64,000 bases of DNA from Papio anubis (GCF_008728515.1 NC_044977.1:1387501-1451500), one strand, 5' to 3'; shown: positions 12,080-22,176, counted from the first letter of the stretch. Notes: generated from the letters alone by a model not told the origin. Numbers and translations: made by a program.

Positions 12080-12480
12080 TGAAAACTATTTTTGTAGGAT
12101 CAGTGAGGCTTGAGCTGAGTGAAAGATATGGGTTAGAGGAGGTGACGAAGCCTTCTTTCTTGGGGAGATGTATTTTGAATGGAATAAAATTTGAAAAATT
12201 GGAAGAGAGGAAAATGGAGCATATCAGAAGGAAAGAACATGATGAAGGTAGACATTTCGAGCCGGGAAAGAGTAGCGTTTTTGGACTGTGAGAAGACCAA
12301 TGTGGTAGGAGTAGAGTTTATACCACTGATTTATGAGGAGCCTGGGTTAGGGGAAGCCATGCTAACAGGAGCCACAAATGCCAGGCCTAGATTTTTCGAA
12401 GACTATCCAGGAGTCAGTAGTGTGTATATTCAGGAACCTTTAAAAATGGACATGACACAATAGGATATCACATACGTTAC
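12080..12480 (+). other. Possible ancient interspersed repeat, family uncertain
   Basis: The string TTGAGCTGAGTGAAAGATAT, followed downstream by GAAGAGAGGAAAATGGAGCA and GACCAATGTGGTAGGAG, faintly resembles an old mammalian repeat with the order 'ttgagctgagacctgaagg ... cagtgtggctggag'. The match is loose. The overlapping frames (12079-12291, 12191-12463) show no domain I can name, and their composition does not distinguish coding from repeat origin. Confidence 0.25.
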
Positions 12481-12729
12481 ATAAATGTGGAGTTGTAGGA
12501 GTGGGTTACTGGGCGAAATATAATCAGGGTAGGAGAAACCAGAGGAGTCTGTTGTATTCTTGCATGCACTTTTGGTAAAAGGTATACTGGCTTCAGCAAT
12601 GGTAGTGCAGTTACCTTCATTTTAGTGATAAACTGAGTATACATCTTGTTTAGGCAACATTTTTAGTTCCAATTAAAAGTAATAAATGAATTATACATTA
12701 TAATTTCTTACAGTTTCCAAGGACTTACG
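12481..12729. other. No recognised feature
   Basis: Short unique stretch before the pyrimidine tract; nothing recognised. Confidence 0.4.
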
Positions 12730-12855
12730 CTCTCTTTCTCCCTCCCTTCTTCCCTTTACCTTTTCTCTCTCCTTACTTTCTATCTTCTCCCTTACTTTCT
12801 TTTTCCCCCTTTCTTTCCTGTTCTCTCTTCCTTTCCTCTTTCTGTATCTCTTCCT
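12730..12855. repeat. Polypyrimidine (TC-rich) tract
   Basis: The plus strand is almost purely C and T here, with words such as CTCTCTTTCTCCCTCCCTTC and only scattered purines. The minus strand is correspondingly poly-purine, which explains the Lys/Arg/Glu-rich 64-codon minus frame at 12691-12885. Such tracts can form triplex (H-DNA) structures if mirror-symmetric. Confidence 0.85.
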
Positions 12856-14538
12856 ACTACTTCTGTATCCTGGGCTTTTACTCATTATAAATGCTTAACT
12901 CTAATAATATAGGATTATATCCTCATGTTCCAGTAACGTCAGAGTTCATATGGGGAGAATGCAGGCAATTTTAAGATACATAATTTAAATAATGACAGGT
13001 CCCTACTTTTGCTTGTTTTCCAGGTAGTTTTTAGATACAACCTTTATTTGCTATGAAACCTGGAACTATACTAAAATTTTGGCCAGATATTCACAGTTAG
13101 TGGAAAAACCATCTTAACTCTAATAGTTGTGGTCTGTCTGCACCATGCCAATCACAGTCACATGAGTATCTCTGGATTTCTACTTCTATGGGTGCTGTTT
13201 ATGTAAACCAGGTAATTATAGTGAAGGAATAGCTTTGCCTTTGAAGCATAAATTGCTACAAATTTCAACCTGTCCCGCACTTGTATCATCTGTAGGTGTT
13301 TGTTTTGTTAGCTACTTTGCATTTCATTCAGATACGGCACTATTGCTTTAGTATTCTAAGATTAATTCTGCTGAATTTGGGAGTCTAGGTCTCTATCATT
13401 TGTTTCACTGATAGGCGCACAATATTCTTTCTTCTTAACAATGAAAAGATTGAGCAGTGAAAGAAGACAAACGCTGACCAAGCTACACATCGGTATTTAT
13501 GTCAGCGTGGCTGATCAAAGGTGTGATCTGAGTGAATCTAAACTTTTCAGCATGAGGAAATATGAAAAAAAGTGTTTTAGATATAGAAAAAGTTTGCCTC
13601 ACCATAATTATAATGCTTTTTCAATATATGTATTTACCAGTTGTTTAGTATATAATAAAGTTGCTATGAAGTTTTCCTGAAGTATAAGTTAACAGCCAAT
13701 TTTAGAGTGCAATTTTTAGTAAGTCATATCACAAAATAAACTATATAGAATTGTCATAAAAATATAGCTATGTTTAGTTCACTTCTACTTCTGAAGTACT
13801 ATTAGTTGTTTCACTTATGTAATTAAAGGAAAACATGTTTGCAGAGTCTAGAGCCTACAAATTCAAAACTGGTTATTATCATTTATTCATCTCCCAGCGA
13901 TTGCACACATTTGACCCTAAATGACAAAGTAAATGAAAGCCCTTTTTCAAAGTAATACAATCAGTTCAAAAAAGATTGTGCTAATAAAGTTATACATTCT
14001 AATTGAAAGATTGATGGCAATCCATTTAGTTGTTACTAGGTTATTTGTGACAGACAGATGCAGAGTAACCTCATTACAGTCAGAATTGTGATGACTTGTA
14101 GCTGAGGAGAGGAATAAAGCTTTAAACCATTGTCACAGTCCATTTCCAAAATGTATTCAGAAGATGATTTAAAAGATAATATATGACCATTAAATATAAG
14201 TTTGAATTGGTTACCTAGGAGTGTTATTATAGAAGCAATGAAGTAATCATCTGTTTGATCCATAATTGGCCTACTTAAAATTCACAAATCAGATTTACAG
14301 ATTCCAATTTGTGTAAGAGAAAAACAGTGCCAAATAACAGATTAAAAAGATTATCCCTTGTGGGTTGGTATTTTTAGTTGTTTTCTTCTTGATCATTAAA
14401 TATATATTGGCTTATTTTAGACATTTCTGTCCACAATCGCTAGTTCATGATACATTATTCTGCAGTATTCATTTGTACCTTGTCCAGTAGTTTAAAATCA
14501 GGCTTTCAGCATTAGTACTCAAGAGAACTCTATCAACA
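12856..14538. other. No recognised feature
   Basis: Unique-looking DNA without recognisable gene or repeat. The frames at 13441-13680 and 14036-14263 have no recognisable motif. Confidence 0.45.
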
Positions 14539-14612
14539 TTTTGAAGTTATGTAGTTGAATTTTCATGTGTTAGTTCAATGACCTGGATTTTTTTTTGAAG
14601 TTATGTAGTTGA
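14539..14612 (+). repeat. Templated insertion: copied 41-bp segment between 20-bp direct repeats
   Basis: TTTTGAAGTTATGTAGTTGA occurs at 14539-14558 and again at 14593-14612. Between and overlapping them, positions 14555-14595 are identical to 10212-10252, some 4.3 kb upstream in the same orientation. The copied block begins with TTGA (shared with the end of the first direct repeat) and ends in a T-run (shared with the start of the second). Short shared words at both junctions fit a template switch out to the upstream locus and back. It has no poly(A) tail and matches no transposon I know. Confidence 0.8.
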
Positions 14613-14636
14613 CAAAAAGAAGGAATATGGATGGAT

Positions 14637-14637
14637 A

Positions 14638-14680
<43 letters not shown>
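14637..14680. repeat. (GT)n(AT)n compound microsatellite
   Basis: Roughly ten GT/TG units run directly into about a dozen AT units. Such loci are usually length-polymorphic. The site lies only 25 bp right of the templated insertion. Confidence 0.95.
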
Positions 14681-15564
14681 TCCTTTGAAAGATGGAGAAG
14701 TCTTTGTGGGATATATTTCATGTATATTTGATTTTGAAACTTCTTTTTTTCTTGAGGAATAACAATGTAGAAGTGTTGACCTACAGAAAGCTCTGCCTGC
14801 TCCTCATAGTCTTCCTGCTGCAATATTTGCATATATCTCTAAAATTTCTTCTGTTTAGGAGCACCTTTTTTGTTTTAAATGTGATAATCCGGTCTGATGC
14901 TTGGCACGTAACACTCATTTTATTTTCGTCACTTCTCATTTGTGGTGCAATCTCACACACAGTTGTCCTTGCTTCTCTCCTGTCTCAGCTGTTGCACTTT
15001 CTCTTACTCTTCTACATACTGAACTTTTTCTTGTGCTTCTCACTATCACCACCATATCTTTTATTATAGATATCTTTCACCAGGAATCTTTTTATTATAG
15101 ATTATTTTTCACCATGAATTCTAAAATTCTCTTCCATTGACAAAAGTACTTTTTGCAAGAAGACTATTTACAAACTTGAATGAAGGCTAAATCTATTGTT
15201 CTTAAAGTAGATTTCTCACAAGAAGATTTTAATGGTGTGGGTAAGTCAATTAAATATCTATTGGTTATTTCTTATCTGCTACTAAACTTAGAAAGGTGTT
15301 CTTTCTAAGGTAGTGTGTCTACGTAAAGTTGACATTTTGTCTTTCCTAATCAGGAAAATTAAGGCCCCATTCCCTTGTAGGCTGTATTATCAGTGAAGGC
15401 TAAAGTTTTGACTTGTCCAAGCAGATGAATTAAAAAGTATGTAATAATAGAGTCTTAACCAACAGAACACCAGTCAGTTGAGAGGTTGCGTGTTGAGGTG
15501 AAAGACCAAGGACTGAAGTGGGAATGAAGGACCTTCCATTCAATGCTAGTTATAGATCGTTTAC
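14681..15564. other. T-rich DNA with a small imperfect duplication
   Basis: Positions 15057-15086 and 15087-15118 are imperfect tandem copies, sharing TTTTATTATAGAT and TTTCACCA. The 125-codon frame at 14692-15069 is hydrophobic only because the plus strand is T-rich, and I see no domain in it. Nothing else is recognised. Confidence 0.5.
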
Positions 15565-15665
15565 CAAAAATTACTTATTAGCTATGTAAGGCCTCAGGCA
15601 AATTATTTAGTGTCTGAGTCACAGTTTTTAGCCTATAACATTAACCGGCTTTGATGGTTCTAAAC
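15565..15665 (+). repeat. MIR fragment (sense)
   Basis: ACTTATTAGCTATGTAAGGC followed by CTCAGGCAAATTATTTAGTG tracks the MIR core (ACTTACTAGCTGTGTGACCTTGGGCAAGTTACTTA). It is degenerate but co-linear. Confidence 0.6.
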
Positions 15666-15777
15666 TTATAAGAGTATGGTGATACTTACATTTTATAATT
15701 AAACATGATTTATTCATTTATGATTCATTAATATGGAAAATGTTTCAAAAATTGTACTTACTTTTCATTTATTTAAG

Positions 15778-15895
15778 CAAATGATTATGGGAGGCCTTCT
15801 AGATGTCAGGTGCACATTCAGGTGTTAGGGCTATGTCAGTGAATAAGCTAGATAAAGGCTGTGGCCTCCTAGAGCTTATTGTCTCAGTACTTACC
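15778..15895 (-). repeat. L2-like fragment (antisense)
   Basis: The order 'TTCTAGATGTCAGGTGCACATTCAGGTGTTAGGG', then GTCAGTGAATAAG, then CTCCTAGAGCTTATTGTCT (words given in pieces) follows an antisense mammalian L2 3' region (TATGTGCCAGGCACTGTTCTAGG ... GAGCTTACA). It is old and partial. Confidence 0.5.
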
Positions 15896-15936
15896 TTTTC
15901 AGTATAGAAACTTGAAACATATATGAATGTAAACAC

Positions 15937-16122
15937 AGTAGTCCTTTACTCATTGCTTTCTGGGGGCGCTACCGTCTCATTAGTCATTAGTCATTTAATA
16001 GACCTCGTGGTCTAAAAAAATGGTATATACTGTACAGTATAAGCTTTGGTACTATCCCTGGTTTCAGATATCCAGTGGGGGTTTTTGAATGTATCCCTCA
16101 TGGATAACAAGGGACTACTGTA
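15937..16122. mobile_element. MER2/Tigger-like short DNA transposon
   Basis: The ends ACAGTAGTCCTTTACTC and GGGACTACTGTA are approximate inverted repeats. Near the right end, GGTTTCAGATATCCAGTGGG and ATGGATAACAAGGGACTACT match the MER2 terminal pattern. No transposase remains. The left half is degenerate, so its identity is less sure than that of the right half. Confidence 0.65.
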
Positions 16123-16264
16123 TACAAAAATAAAACTACTCAAAATGTCACTATTAACAATATGTGGAGGACTAGCTTTTTGCACTTTTTTGTGTGTACT
16201 GTGTTTTGCAATTTTTTTTTCCAGATTGCTGGTGTAGTCCATCAGTTTTGCTTAGTTGTATGAA

Positions 16265-16780
16265 TTTCATAGATATTTTCCCGTGTTATGTGTTTCTTCA
16301 CCATGATATTTAATGGTGGACCTTTCATCCCATGTTTCATACTAATTTTCTTAATTCTTTGTCATTGGATATTTGGGATGTTTCTAGTTTTTCAGGGTTG
16401 CATGTGGATATATGAACTATGAAGAACATACTGTGATACAAATCCTTTTGCTCATCCTTGATTATTTCCTTTGAATAAATTCATAGAGTAGAATTACCCG
16501 TCAGTGAGTATACATATAAATTTAAACTTCCATCAAAAATGTCTAAAAATTCAGACTTACTCATTTCTTTTCCTTGGATATTTTCCTTTGCTAATATGAT
16601 AGGTGAAAATATTATTGCATAATAATTTTACTTTTTATTTCTAGTGAGGCTAAAAGCTGTCGTGTGAGTGTTGGCTTAATCTTTCTCTTTTTGTGAACTG
16701 CCTGCTCTACAATATGACCAAATATGCTCTAAAATATGTTTAAGTGTTTTCCCCTTTTGGAGAGCTCTTTTTAGAAAATT
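16265..16780 (-). mobile_element. Old L1 3'-end fragment (antisense, L1M-type)
   Basis: The plus strand reads TTGGATATTTGGGATGTTTC, then GAATAAATTCATAGAGTAGA, then GTGAGGCTAAAAGC, in the order of an antisense L1M 3' region (TTGGGTTGTTTCCAG ... ATACCTAGGAGTGGAATTGC ... AGTGAGGT). It is heavily mutated with no intact frame. Confidence 0.6.
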
Positions 16781-17017
16781 TTACAATTATCTTTTTTTCT
16801 ACTTATTTATTTTTAATAATAATTATTAATAATTGCTAATTATATGCCTTTATTTTTCAACTTTATTAAGGTATATATTTATGGTGTACAGTGGGATGTT
16901 TTGATATATGTACACATTGTACAATGACTAAATCAAGCTATTAGGTTGGGGCAAAAGTAATTGTGGTTTTGGACCATGAATTTTAAATCATTATAACTAG
17001 GCTCAAACACATCTTTA

Positions 17018-18041
17018 TTAATCAAAATAGGAACCATTATAATCAACACATTTTTGCCAACGAGAAATAAGTTTGTTTTTTCCTGTAGCATAAAAATTTG
17101 TGATTTGAGATTCGACGAATTCTTGGAAAGCATTTTCTGCATTCTGCTGGTTGTGGAAGCGTTTTGCCCTGCCAAAAGTTGTCAAGATGCTTGGAAAGTG
17201 ATAGTTGGTTGGTGAGAGGTCAGGTGAATATGGCAGATGAGGCAAAACTCTGTAGCCCAATTTGTTCAACTTTTGAAGTGTTGGTTGTGCAACGTGCGGT
17301 CAGGCGTTGCTCTGGAGAAGAACTGGGCCCTTTCTGTTGACCACTGCCAGCTGCAGGCATTGCAGTTTTTGGTGCATCTCATCGATTGGCTGAGCACACT
17401 TCCCAGATGTAATGGTTTTGCGGGATTCAGAAAGCTGTTGTAGTTCAGACCGGCAGCAGACCACCAAACAGTGACCATGACCCTTTTTTGGTGCAAGTTT
17501 GGCTTTGAGAAGTGCTTTGGAGCTTCTTCTGGGTCCCAGCACTGAGCTGGTTGTCACCTGTTGTCACATAAAACCCACTTTTCATCGCACATCACAATCA
17601 GATTGAGAAATGACTTCTTGTTGCCTAGAATAAGAGAAGACAACACTTCAAATCGATGATTTTTTTTTATTTTCGCTCAGCTCTTGAGGCAACCACGGTG
17701 CGAGCTCTTTTACCTTTCCGATTTGCTTCAACTGCCCACCAACCATAGAATGGGACACTGAGTTCTTCAGCAACTTTTCATGTAGCTGGAAGAGGAGCAG
17801 CTTCCATGACTCCTCTCAGCTGGTCGTTGTCAACTTCCGACGGCCGGCCACTCCAACCCTCATCTTCAAGGCGCTCGTCTCCTTTGCAAAGCTTCTTGCA
17901 TCACCACTGCACTGTACTTGTTAGCAGTTCCTGAGCCAAATGCATTGCTTTTGCTGCGAATTGTCTCTAAGGCTCTTTATGACATTACTTCAACTCAATA
18001 AGAAAGTCGCTGGACTTGTTTTTGTCCAACTTCATTTCCAT
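17018..18041 (-). pseudogene. Mariner (Hsmar1-type) transposase pseudogene
   Basis: On the minus strand a start codon at 18041 begins MEMKLDKN. The span to the stop at 17018 is about 341 codons, the expected transposase length. Recognisable pieces lie in different frames: VMVTVWWSAAGLNYNSFLNP (frame 17266-17496), ITSGKCAQPIDEMHQKLQCL (17300-17557) and LPYSPDLSPTNYH, then ending QKCVDYNGSYFD (17018-17269). YSPDL includes the third acidic residue of the mariner DDD catalytic triad. Frameshifts and stops separate the pieces, so no active enzyme is made. It is a relative of the transposase captured in primate SETMAR, but shows no sign of a fused SET domain. Confidence 0.9.
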
Positions 18042-18129
18042 AATCTAAAATAAATATAGTATAAACAGCAAGTAATAAGTAATTAGCAAAAATAATAAAG
18101 TGAGAAATGTGCATTAAAATTATATATAA

Positions 18130-18429
18130 TAGGCCGGGCGCGGTGGCTCAGGCCTGTAATCCCAGCACTTTGGGAGGCCGAGACGGGTGTGGATCACTGA
18201 GCCAGGAGATGGAGACTATCCTGCCTAACACGTGAAACCCCGCCTCTACTAAAAATACAAAAACCAGCCGGGCGCCGTGGCGCTTCTGTAATCCCAGCTC
18301 GAGGCTGAGGCAGGAGAATGGCTGGAACTCCGGGGCGGAGCTTGCAGGGAGCCAAGATGGCCAGCCACTCCAGCCTGGGCCATACAGAGCTGCAGACTCC
18401 GCCTCAAAAAAAAAAAAAAAACAAAAAAC
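18130..18429 (+). repeat. AluY (sense) inside mariner, 12-bp TSD
   Basis: GGCCGGGCGCGGTGGCTCA starts the element and an A-tail of about 16 A ends it. AATTATATATAA is duplicated perfectly at 18118-18129 and 18430-18441. The right arm carries GCAGGGAGCCAAGATGG, the reverse complement of the sublineage marker seen at 3218, 31216, 54960 and 60247, but with several private small deletions. It is the youngest layer of the nest. Confidence 0.95.
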
Positions 18430-18650
18430 AATTATATATAAAATAACCACATTTATGATTTTATTCCAATACCAAATGGCAAATTTTAAGAATGCAAAAA
18501 CCGCAATTATGTTTGCATCAAGCTAATAATCAACACAGGCATCACCTCGCACACGATCTTGTTTAATGATGAAAATATTTAAGATCTTAGCCATTTTCAA
18601 GTACATACATTATTATTAACTACAGTCACCATGCTTTATGGAGTTTTTAT

Positions 18651-19584
18651 TGTTATGTACTCAATGCTTGGTATATATGTACACATGATCCTCTTTTCAT
18701 GCACCTCTGTGTGTGTGCATAAGGTTTTTCATTTTCTATATAGAAAAACTTCAAAGTAATCTCCATGATTTTATAGTGATTACTTTAAAATTGAAACATA
18801 TATGACTTTCCATAATTTATTTATTAATGATTTTGATATACTGACAGTATTGTTAGCATGCGTTATGTTGTGCAAACTTTTGATTACTAGTTATGGAAGT
18901 GAAATTTTTTTATTTCTCCTGTTTTTTCTTAATTAGAGTATTAGAATTTCTTATGCTTTTTCCTGTTATATATATTATTGGATAAGTTTGGGACACTGCC
19001 AGCCAAAAGTGAAAATGACATTAATGGGACTGAGATGTACAGATTCAGCATATTCTTTATGTGGGCATCATTTCTACCTTTCTAATTCTAATGGCTTGGT
19101 GGAACCTTAGGCCTACACTGGATCTTTGGTTGAAAGATGCTCCCCTCCACACATACACACAAACCCTTCCCTCTGAGGTATGCTGAAGGCATTTAAATTT
19201 TCTGCCTTAGTATTCATATTTCAGAGCAGGCAACCAAAAAAGCTATGTATAGGCAGGTTCTTTTAGCCTTCAGTATCTTGCTGTTTTGTTGTGTTCTAAG
19301 GGCAGTAAATGCTTCTAGATGAGTCTTATTCTCTCCAGATTTACTCAAATCTAGCATGTTTTTCATACAGATTACCTGGCTATATTCAGGTGCCATGTAA
19401 GTTTAAGATAGCTGCATAAGTAAAGACTGCTAAGCAAAAAAACAAAACAAAACCAAAACAAAATAAAACATCAATAGTAAAAGGAGATTTGAAGTCCTTA
19501 GGAGATATTAAACCTGCCAATAACATAAGGGGAAATATATAACCTTCAAGAATCCATAAATATGAAAAGTACGTTGTTGATAAG
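18651..19584. other. No recognised feature
   Basis: A/T-rich, unique-looking. An A-rich CAAAACAAAAC tract lies near 19436-19470. No gene or clear repeat family. Confidence 0.45.
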
Positions 19585-19700
19585 CTCTAAACTCAATGAG
19601 GGTAGGAACTATGTATTTCTTTAAATTAAAAAACTCTTTAACATGTATTAAAGTGTCTAGGATAGTTACTAATGCTCCATAAATTGTGTTGAATGAGGAT
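19585..19700 (+). repeat. L2 3' end (sense)
   Basis: TAAACTCAATGAGGGTAGGA, then GTGTCTAGGATAGTTAC, then TAATGCTCCATAAATTGTGT and TGAATGAGG follow the L2 3' end pattern (AGCTCCATGAGGGCAGGGA ... GTGCCTGGCACATAGTA ... CAATAAATATTTGTTGAATGA). Confidence 0.75.
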
Positions 19701-20630
19701 AGCATAGTCTCCATTCTCTTTTTATAATTTACTTTTGAGATTAGAGAATTTAGGAAATATTCTTTTGTTTATGAGATTTGACAATTTAATTTTTAAAATA
19801 ATTAAATTAATTGGAAGAAAATTACAATTTTCTGGTAAAGTGTTTATATATGTTTGTGGGTAGCTTTGTTGTTTTAAAAGAGTAATATTCTAAAATAGTG
19901 TCATTAAAATAGGGAAAATACATTATTAAATTATAAAGTGCATTTATTTGAAATCAGTCATTTAAAATATATTTAAATTGGATTAATTTGAGTGCATGTT
20001 TTCCTTTAGGATAGGACCTAATATATTGCCATGGCTCACTCTTAAAATTATGAGAATTAAAAGAAGCTTATTATAATCTTTACCCACGAAATGCATATGA
20101 TTTATTACAGGGTTGTGATTTTTATCCAACACTCTTGTACTGAATGATGATGTTTAATAATATTGTAATACTGTATGTCAGAAGATTTATTGTAGTTTTA
20201 ATTTCTCTGAGCCAAGAGACAGAGTACTTGGATGCGTTTTGGTGGTTATTGACTGATAAGCAATACAATGACCCTACATAGACTTTACTGGTAAATGTTT
20301 CTCCAACTCTCTCTGATTAATATGTGTTTTTTTGGTGTAATATGTCAACTTTATCAGATTTAAATTTATCATTAAACTAGCTGGTAGTTTCAGCTCATGG
20401 AAAGGCTATTTTGTCTGAGCTATCATATTTAAAAAAATATTGTATACCACAAGGAAGGTCCTTATGAAAAAAAGTCATTATTGATTACTGTTTGATCAAC
20501 CAAAAATGTCTCTATAACATTAAATGAAATAGATGAGCTGTAGAACTGTAGACTTTGAAACTTTCAACTCTTGCTAAGAGATAAGCAGAAGTTTCCATTC
20601 ACTAGAGTCAGTAAATCTCTTTTGGCCACT
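19701..20630. other. No recognised feature
   Basis: A/T-rich unique-looking DNA; nothing recognised. Confidence 0.45.
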
Positions 20631-20631
20631 G

Positions 20632-20720
20632 ATTTTTTTTTTTTTTTTTTTTTTAAGTATAAGAGTCTTTATTCTGTAGAGTGTGAAAATGTCTACAATA
20701 GTGAGGCACTGGAAAAATGA
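20632..20720 (-). other. Poly(T) tract plus reverse-strand polyadenylation signal
   Basis: A T-run of just over 20 bases (20632-20654) is followed by TTTATT at 20668-20673. Read on the minus strand this is AATAAA about 13 bases before a poly(A) tract, the arrangement left by a retrotransposed mRNA 3' end. I cannot find the matching downstream target-site duplication, nor recognise the transcript. Confidence 0.3.
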
Positions 20721-20792
20721 AGATTACTAAAGATGGAAAATAATTATTGTAAACCATGCTTGGTAAGTTTACAATATTTTTGGGTTTAATTC

Positions 20793-20855
20793 AGCAAACA
20801 CGTTTTGAACATCTTCTCCATGTTAGACAGTGTGCTAGGTTGAAGGTTTACAGAA
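20793..20855 (-). repeat. L2-like fragment (antisense)
   Basis: TTCAGCAAACACGTTTTGAA, CATCTTCTCCATG, then TTAGACAGTGTGCTAGGTTG follow the antisense L2 pattern (TTCAACAAATATTTATTGAGC ... AGGCACTGTGCTAGG). The fragment is short. Confidence 0.55.
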
Positions 20856-21920
20856 ATGAATGTATCTTAAGAGAGAGATGAGTGGAGAGGAGATGTTTAT
20901 GGTTGCTCCATATGAAATAGTCAAGCATAGAAGCTGCTGTATAAATGCTCCACATACAGTAACTAGAATAGGACCATCTAAATAACTTCTAACTTCCTGC
21001 TTCTTGTAATCTTCAATACATCTCTGTGCTTATTTATTTATACGGCAAAATGCATAATAGGACATTGTGTGGCAATTATGGTTTATAAGTACAATGTCAG
21101 AGTTTTTTGGGGGTCATTGGGAGCAAAAAGCTATTAGAAAGAGAGTTGAAAGGCAAACACATATTATGGAATAAAAATTTTCCATTTTTTTGTCAGATAA
21201 TATTTTGAGAGGGTAGTGATGAGGCGAGGCCACCAGGGAGGAAGAGAATCAAACATATATGTGATTTTCAAGGTAGCAAAAGACTCTGGAACCCATATTG
21301 TCCCATTTCTATGAATTGCATCATCCCTTTGTTAAAATCACTGAACTAACAATAAGATTTCACTCAGGGAAATCAAATAACAACTCTGTTAAGAACTTTG
21401 AAACCATCAAAAGAAATCTTGATATTATATTTATGAAATATCTGAAATCTATGTATGAAACAAATTATGATTAGGAAAGGAATTATGTGGATGTAAAGAA
21501 CTGTGTATTTTGCAAAAGACAAAGAAAGATCAATTTAGTACTCTGCTCTATTAAAACACATTCTGTCCTGGGATTCCTTTAGTTTTTATGTTTATTCCTA
21601 ATGAAAATTCACCCTGTAATGTTGCTTGGTATTGTCAAATAACATTTTTACTAAGAAAATTGGACATATTTGGTAGGACACAGGGATAATTTCTAAAATA
21701 CAACCGTAAGTATTTACAAAATATAGTAACTTTTAGTATCCTGCCATATTTGTTTGTCATATATGTTGGGAGAGATGTCATTTTCTTATCTCTTTATTTT
21801 ATTCAGAAGGAAATAAACCTGATGATGCTCATATATTTTCAAAATTCCAAGCCAAATTGTTCAGAAAAACAGGTGAAAACAACTGAAGTTTTTCTGTTTT
21901 ATTTCCCAAAGTTGTATCAT
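20856..21920. other. No recognised feature
   Basis: A/T-rich unique-looking DNA; no gene or clear repeat. Confidence 0.45.
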
Positions 21921-21936
21921 AGAAACATAAAAACAA

Positions 21937-22130
21937 CCTGACCAACATGGAGAAACCCCATCTCCACTAAAAATACAAAATTAGCCGGGCGTGGTGGTGG
22001 GCGCCTGTAGTCCCAGCTACTTGAGAGGCTGAGGCAGGAGAATCTCTTGAACCTGGGAGGTGGAGGTTGCCGCGAGGCGAGAGCGCACCATTGCACTCCA
22101 GCCTGGGCAACAAGCGTGAAACTCCGGCTC

Positions 22131-22160
<30 letters not shown>
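21937..22160 (+). repeat. 5'-truncated Alu (sense) with 16-bp TSD
   Basis: The element begins inside the left arm at CTGACCAACATGGAGAAACC and ends in an AAAAGAAAAG tail. AGAAACATAAAAACAA is duplicated exactly at 21921-21936 and 22161-22176. The missing 5' end is the usual result of incomplete L1-driven reverse transcription. Frames at 21917-22247 are Alu artefacts. Confidence 0.95.
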
Positions 22161-22161
<1 letters not shown>

Positions 22162-22176
22162 GAAACATAAAAACAA

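Larger units (their letters stand above)
16941..18525 (-). mobile_element. Hsmar1-type mariner transposon, Alu-interrupted
   Basis: The left terminus TTAGGTTGGGGCAAAAGTAA follows a TA at 16939-16940. The right terminus, CCGCAATTATGTTTGCATCA then AGCTAA, is its inverted partner, ending near 18525 and followed by TA. Both match the Hsmar1/MADE1 terminal repeat. The body carries a decayed transposase gene on the minus strand, and an Alu occupies 18130-18429 between the transposase start and the 5' terminal repeat. The element is itself inserted in an L1 fragment. Apart from the Alu, its length fits a near-complete mariner. Confidence 0.92.
16845..18650 (-). mobile_element. Antisense L1 fragment, split by a mariner element
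   Basis: The left piece (16845-16940: ATATATTTATGGTGTACAGT, TACACATTGTACAATGACTA) and the right piece (18526 to about 18650: CATCACCTCGCACACG, TTATTAACTACAGTCACCAT) are consecutive parts of one antisense L1M-type 3' region. The intervening DNA is a mariner insertion, so the L1 predates it. Confidence 0.75.

Noticed and set aside
12691..12885. Lys/Arg/Glu-rich minus frame as a nuclear protein
   Set aside because: It is the translation of a polypurine strand.
14555..14595. The 41-bp repeated word as a new transposon
   Set aside because: Only two copies are seen in the window, there is no terminal structure, and junction microhomology fits template switching better.
14692..15069. 125-codon hydrophobic frame as a membrane protein
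   Set aside because: The plus strand is T-rich, which yields Leu/Phe/Ile by composition. No start context, domain or homology is recognised.
16941..18525. SETMAR gene
   Set aside because: Only the mariner part is present, it is frameshifted, and no SET-domain sequence lies nearby.
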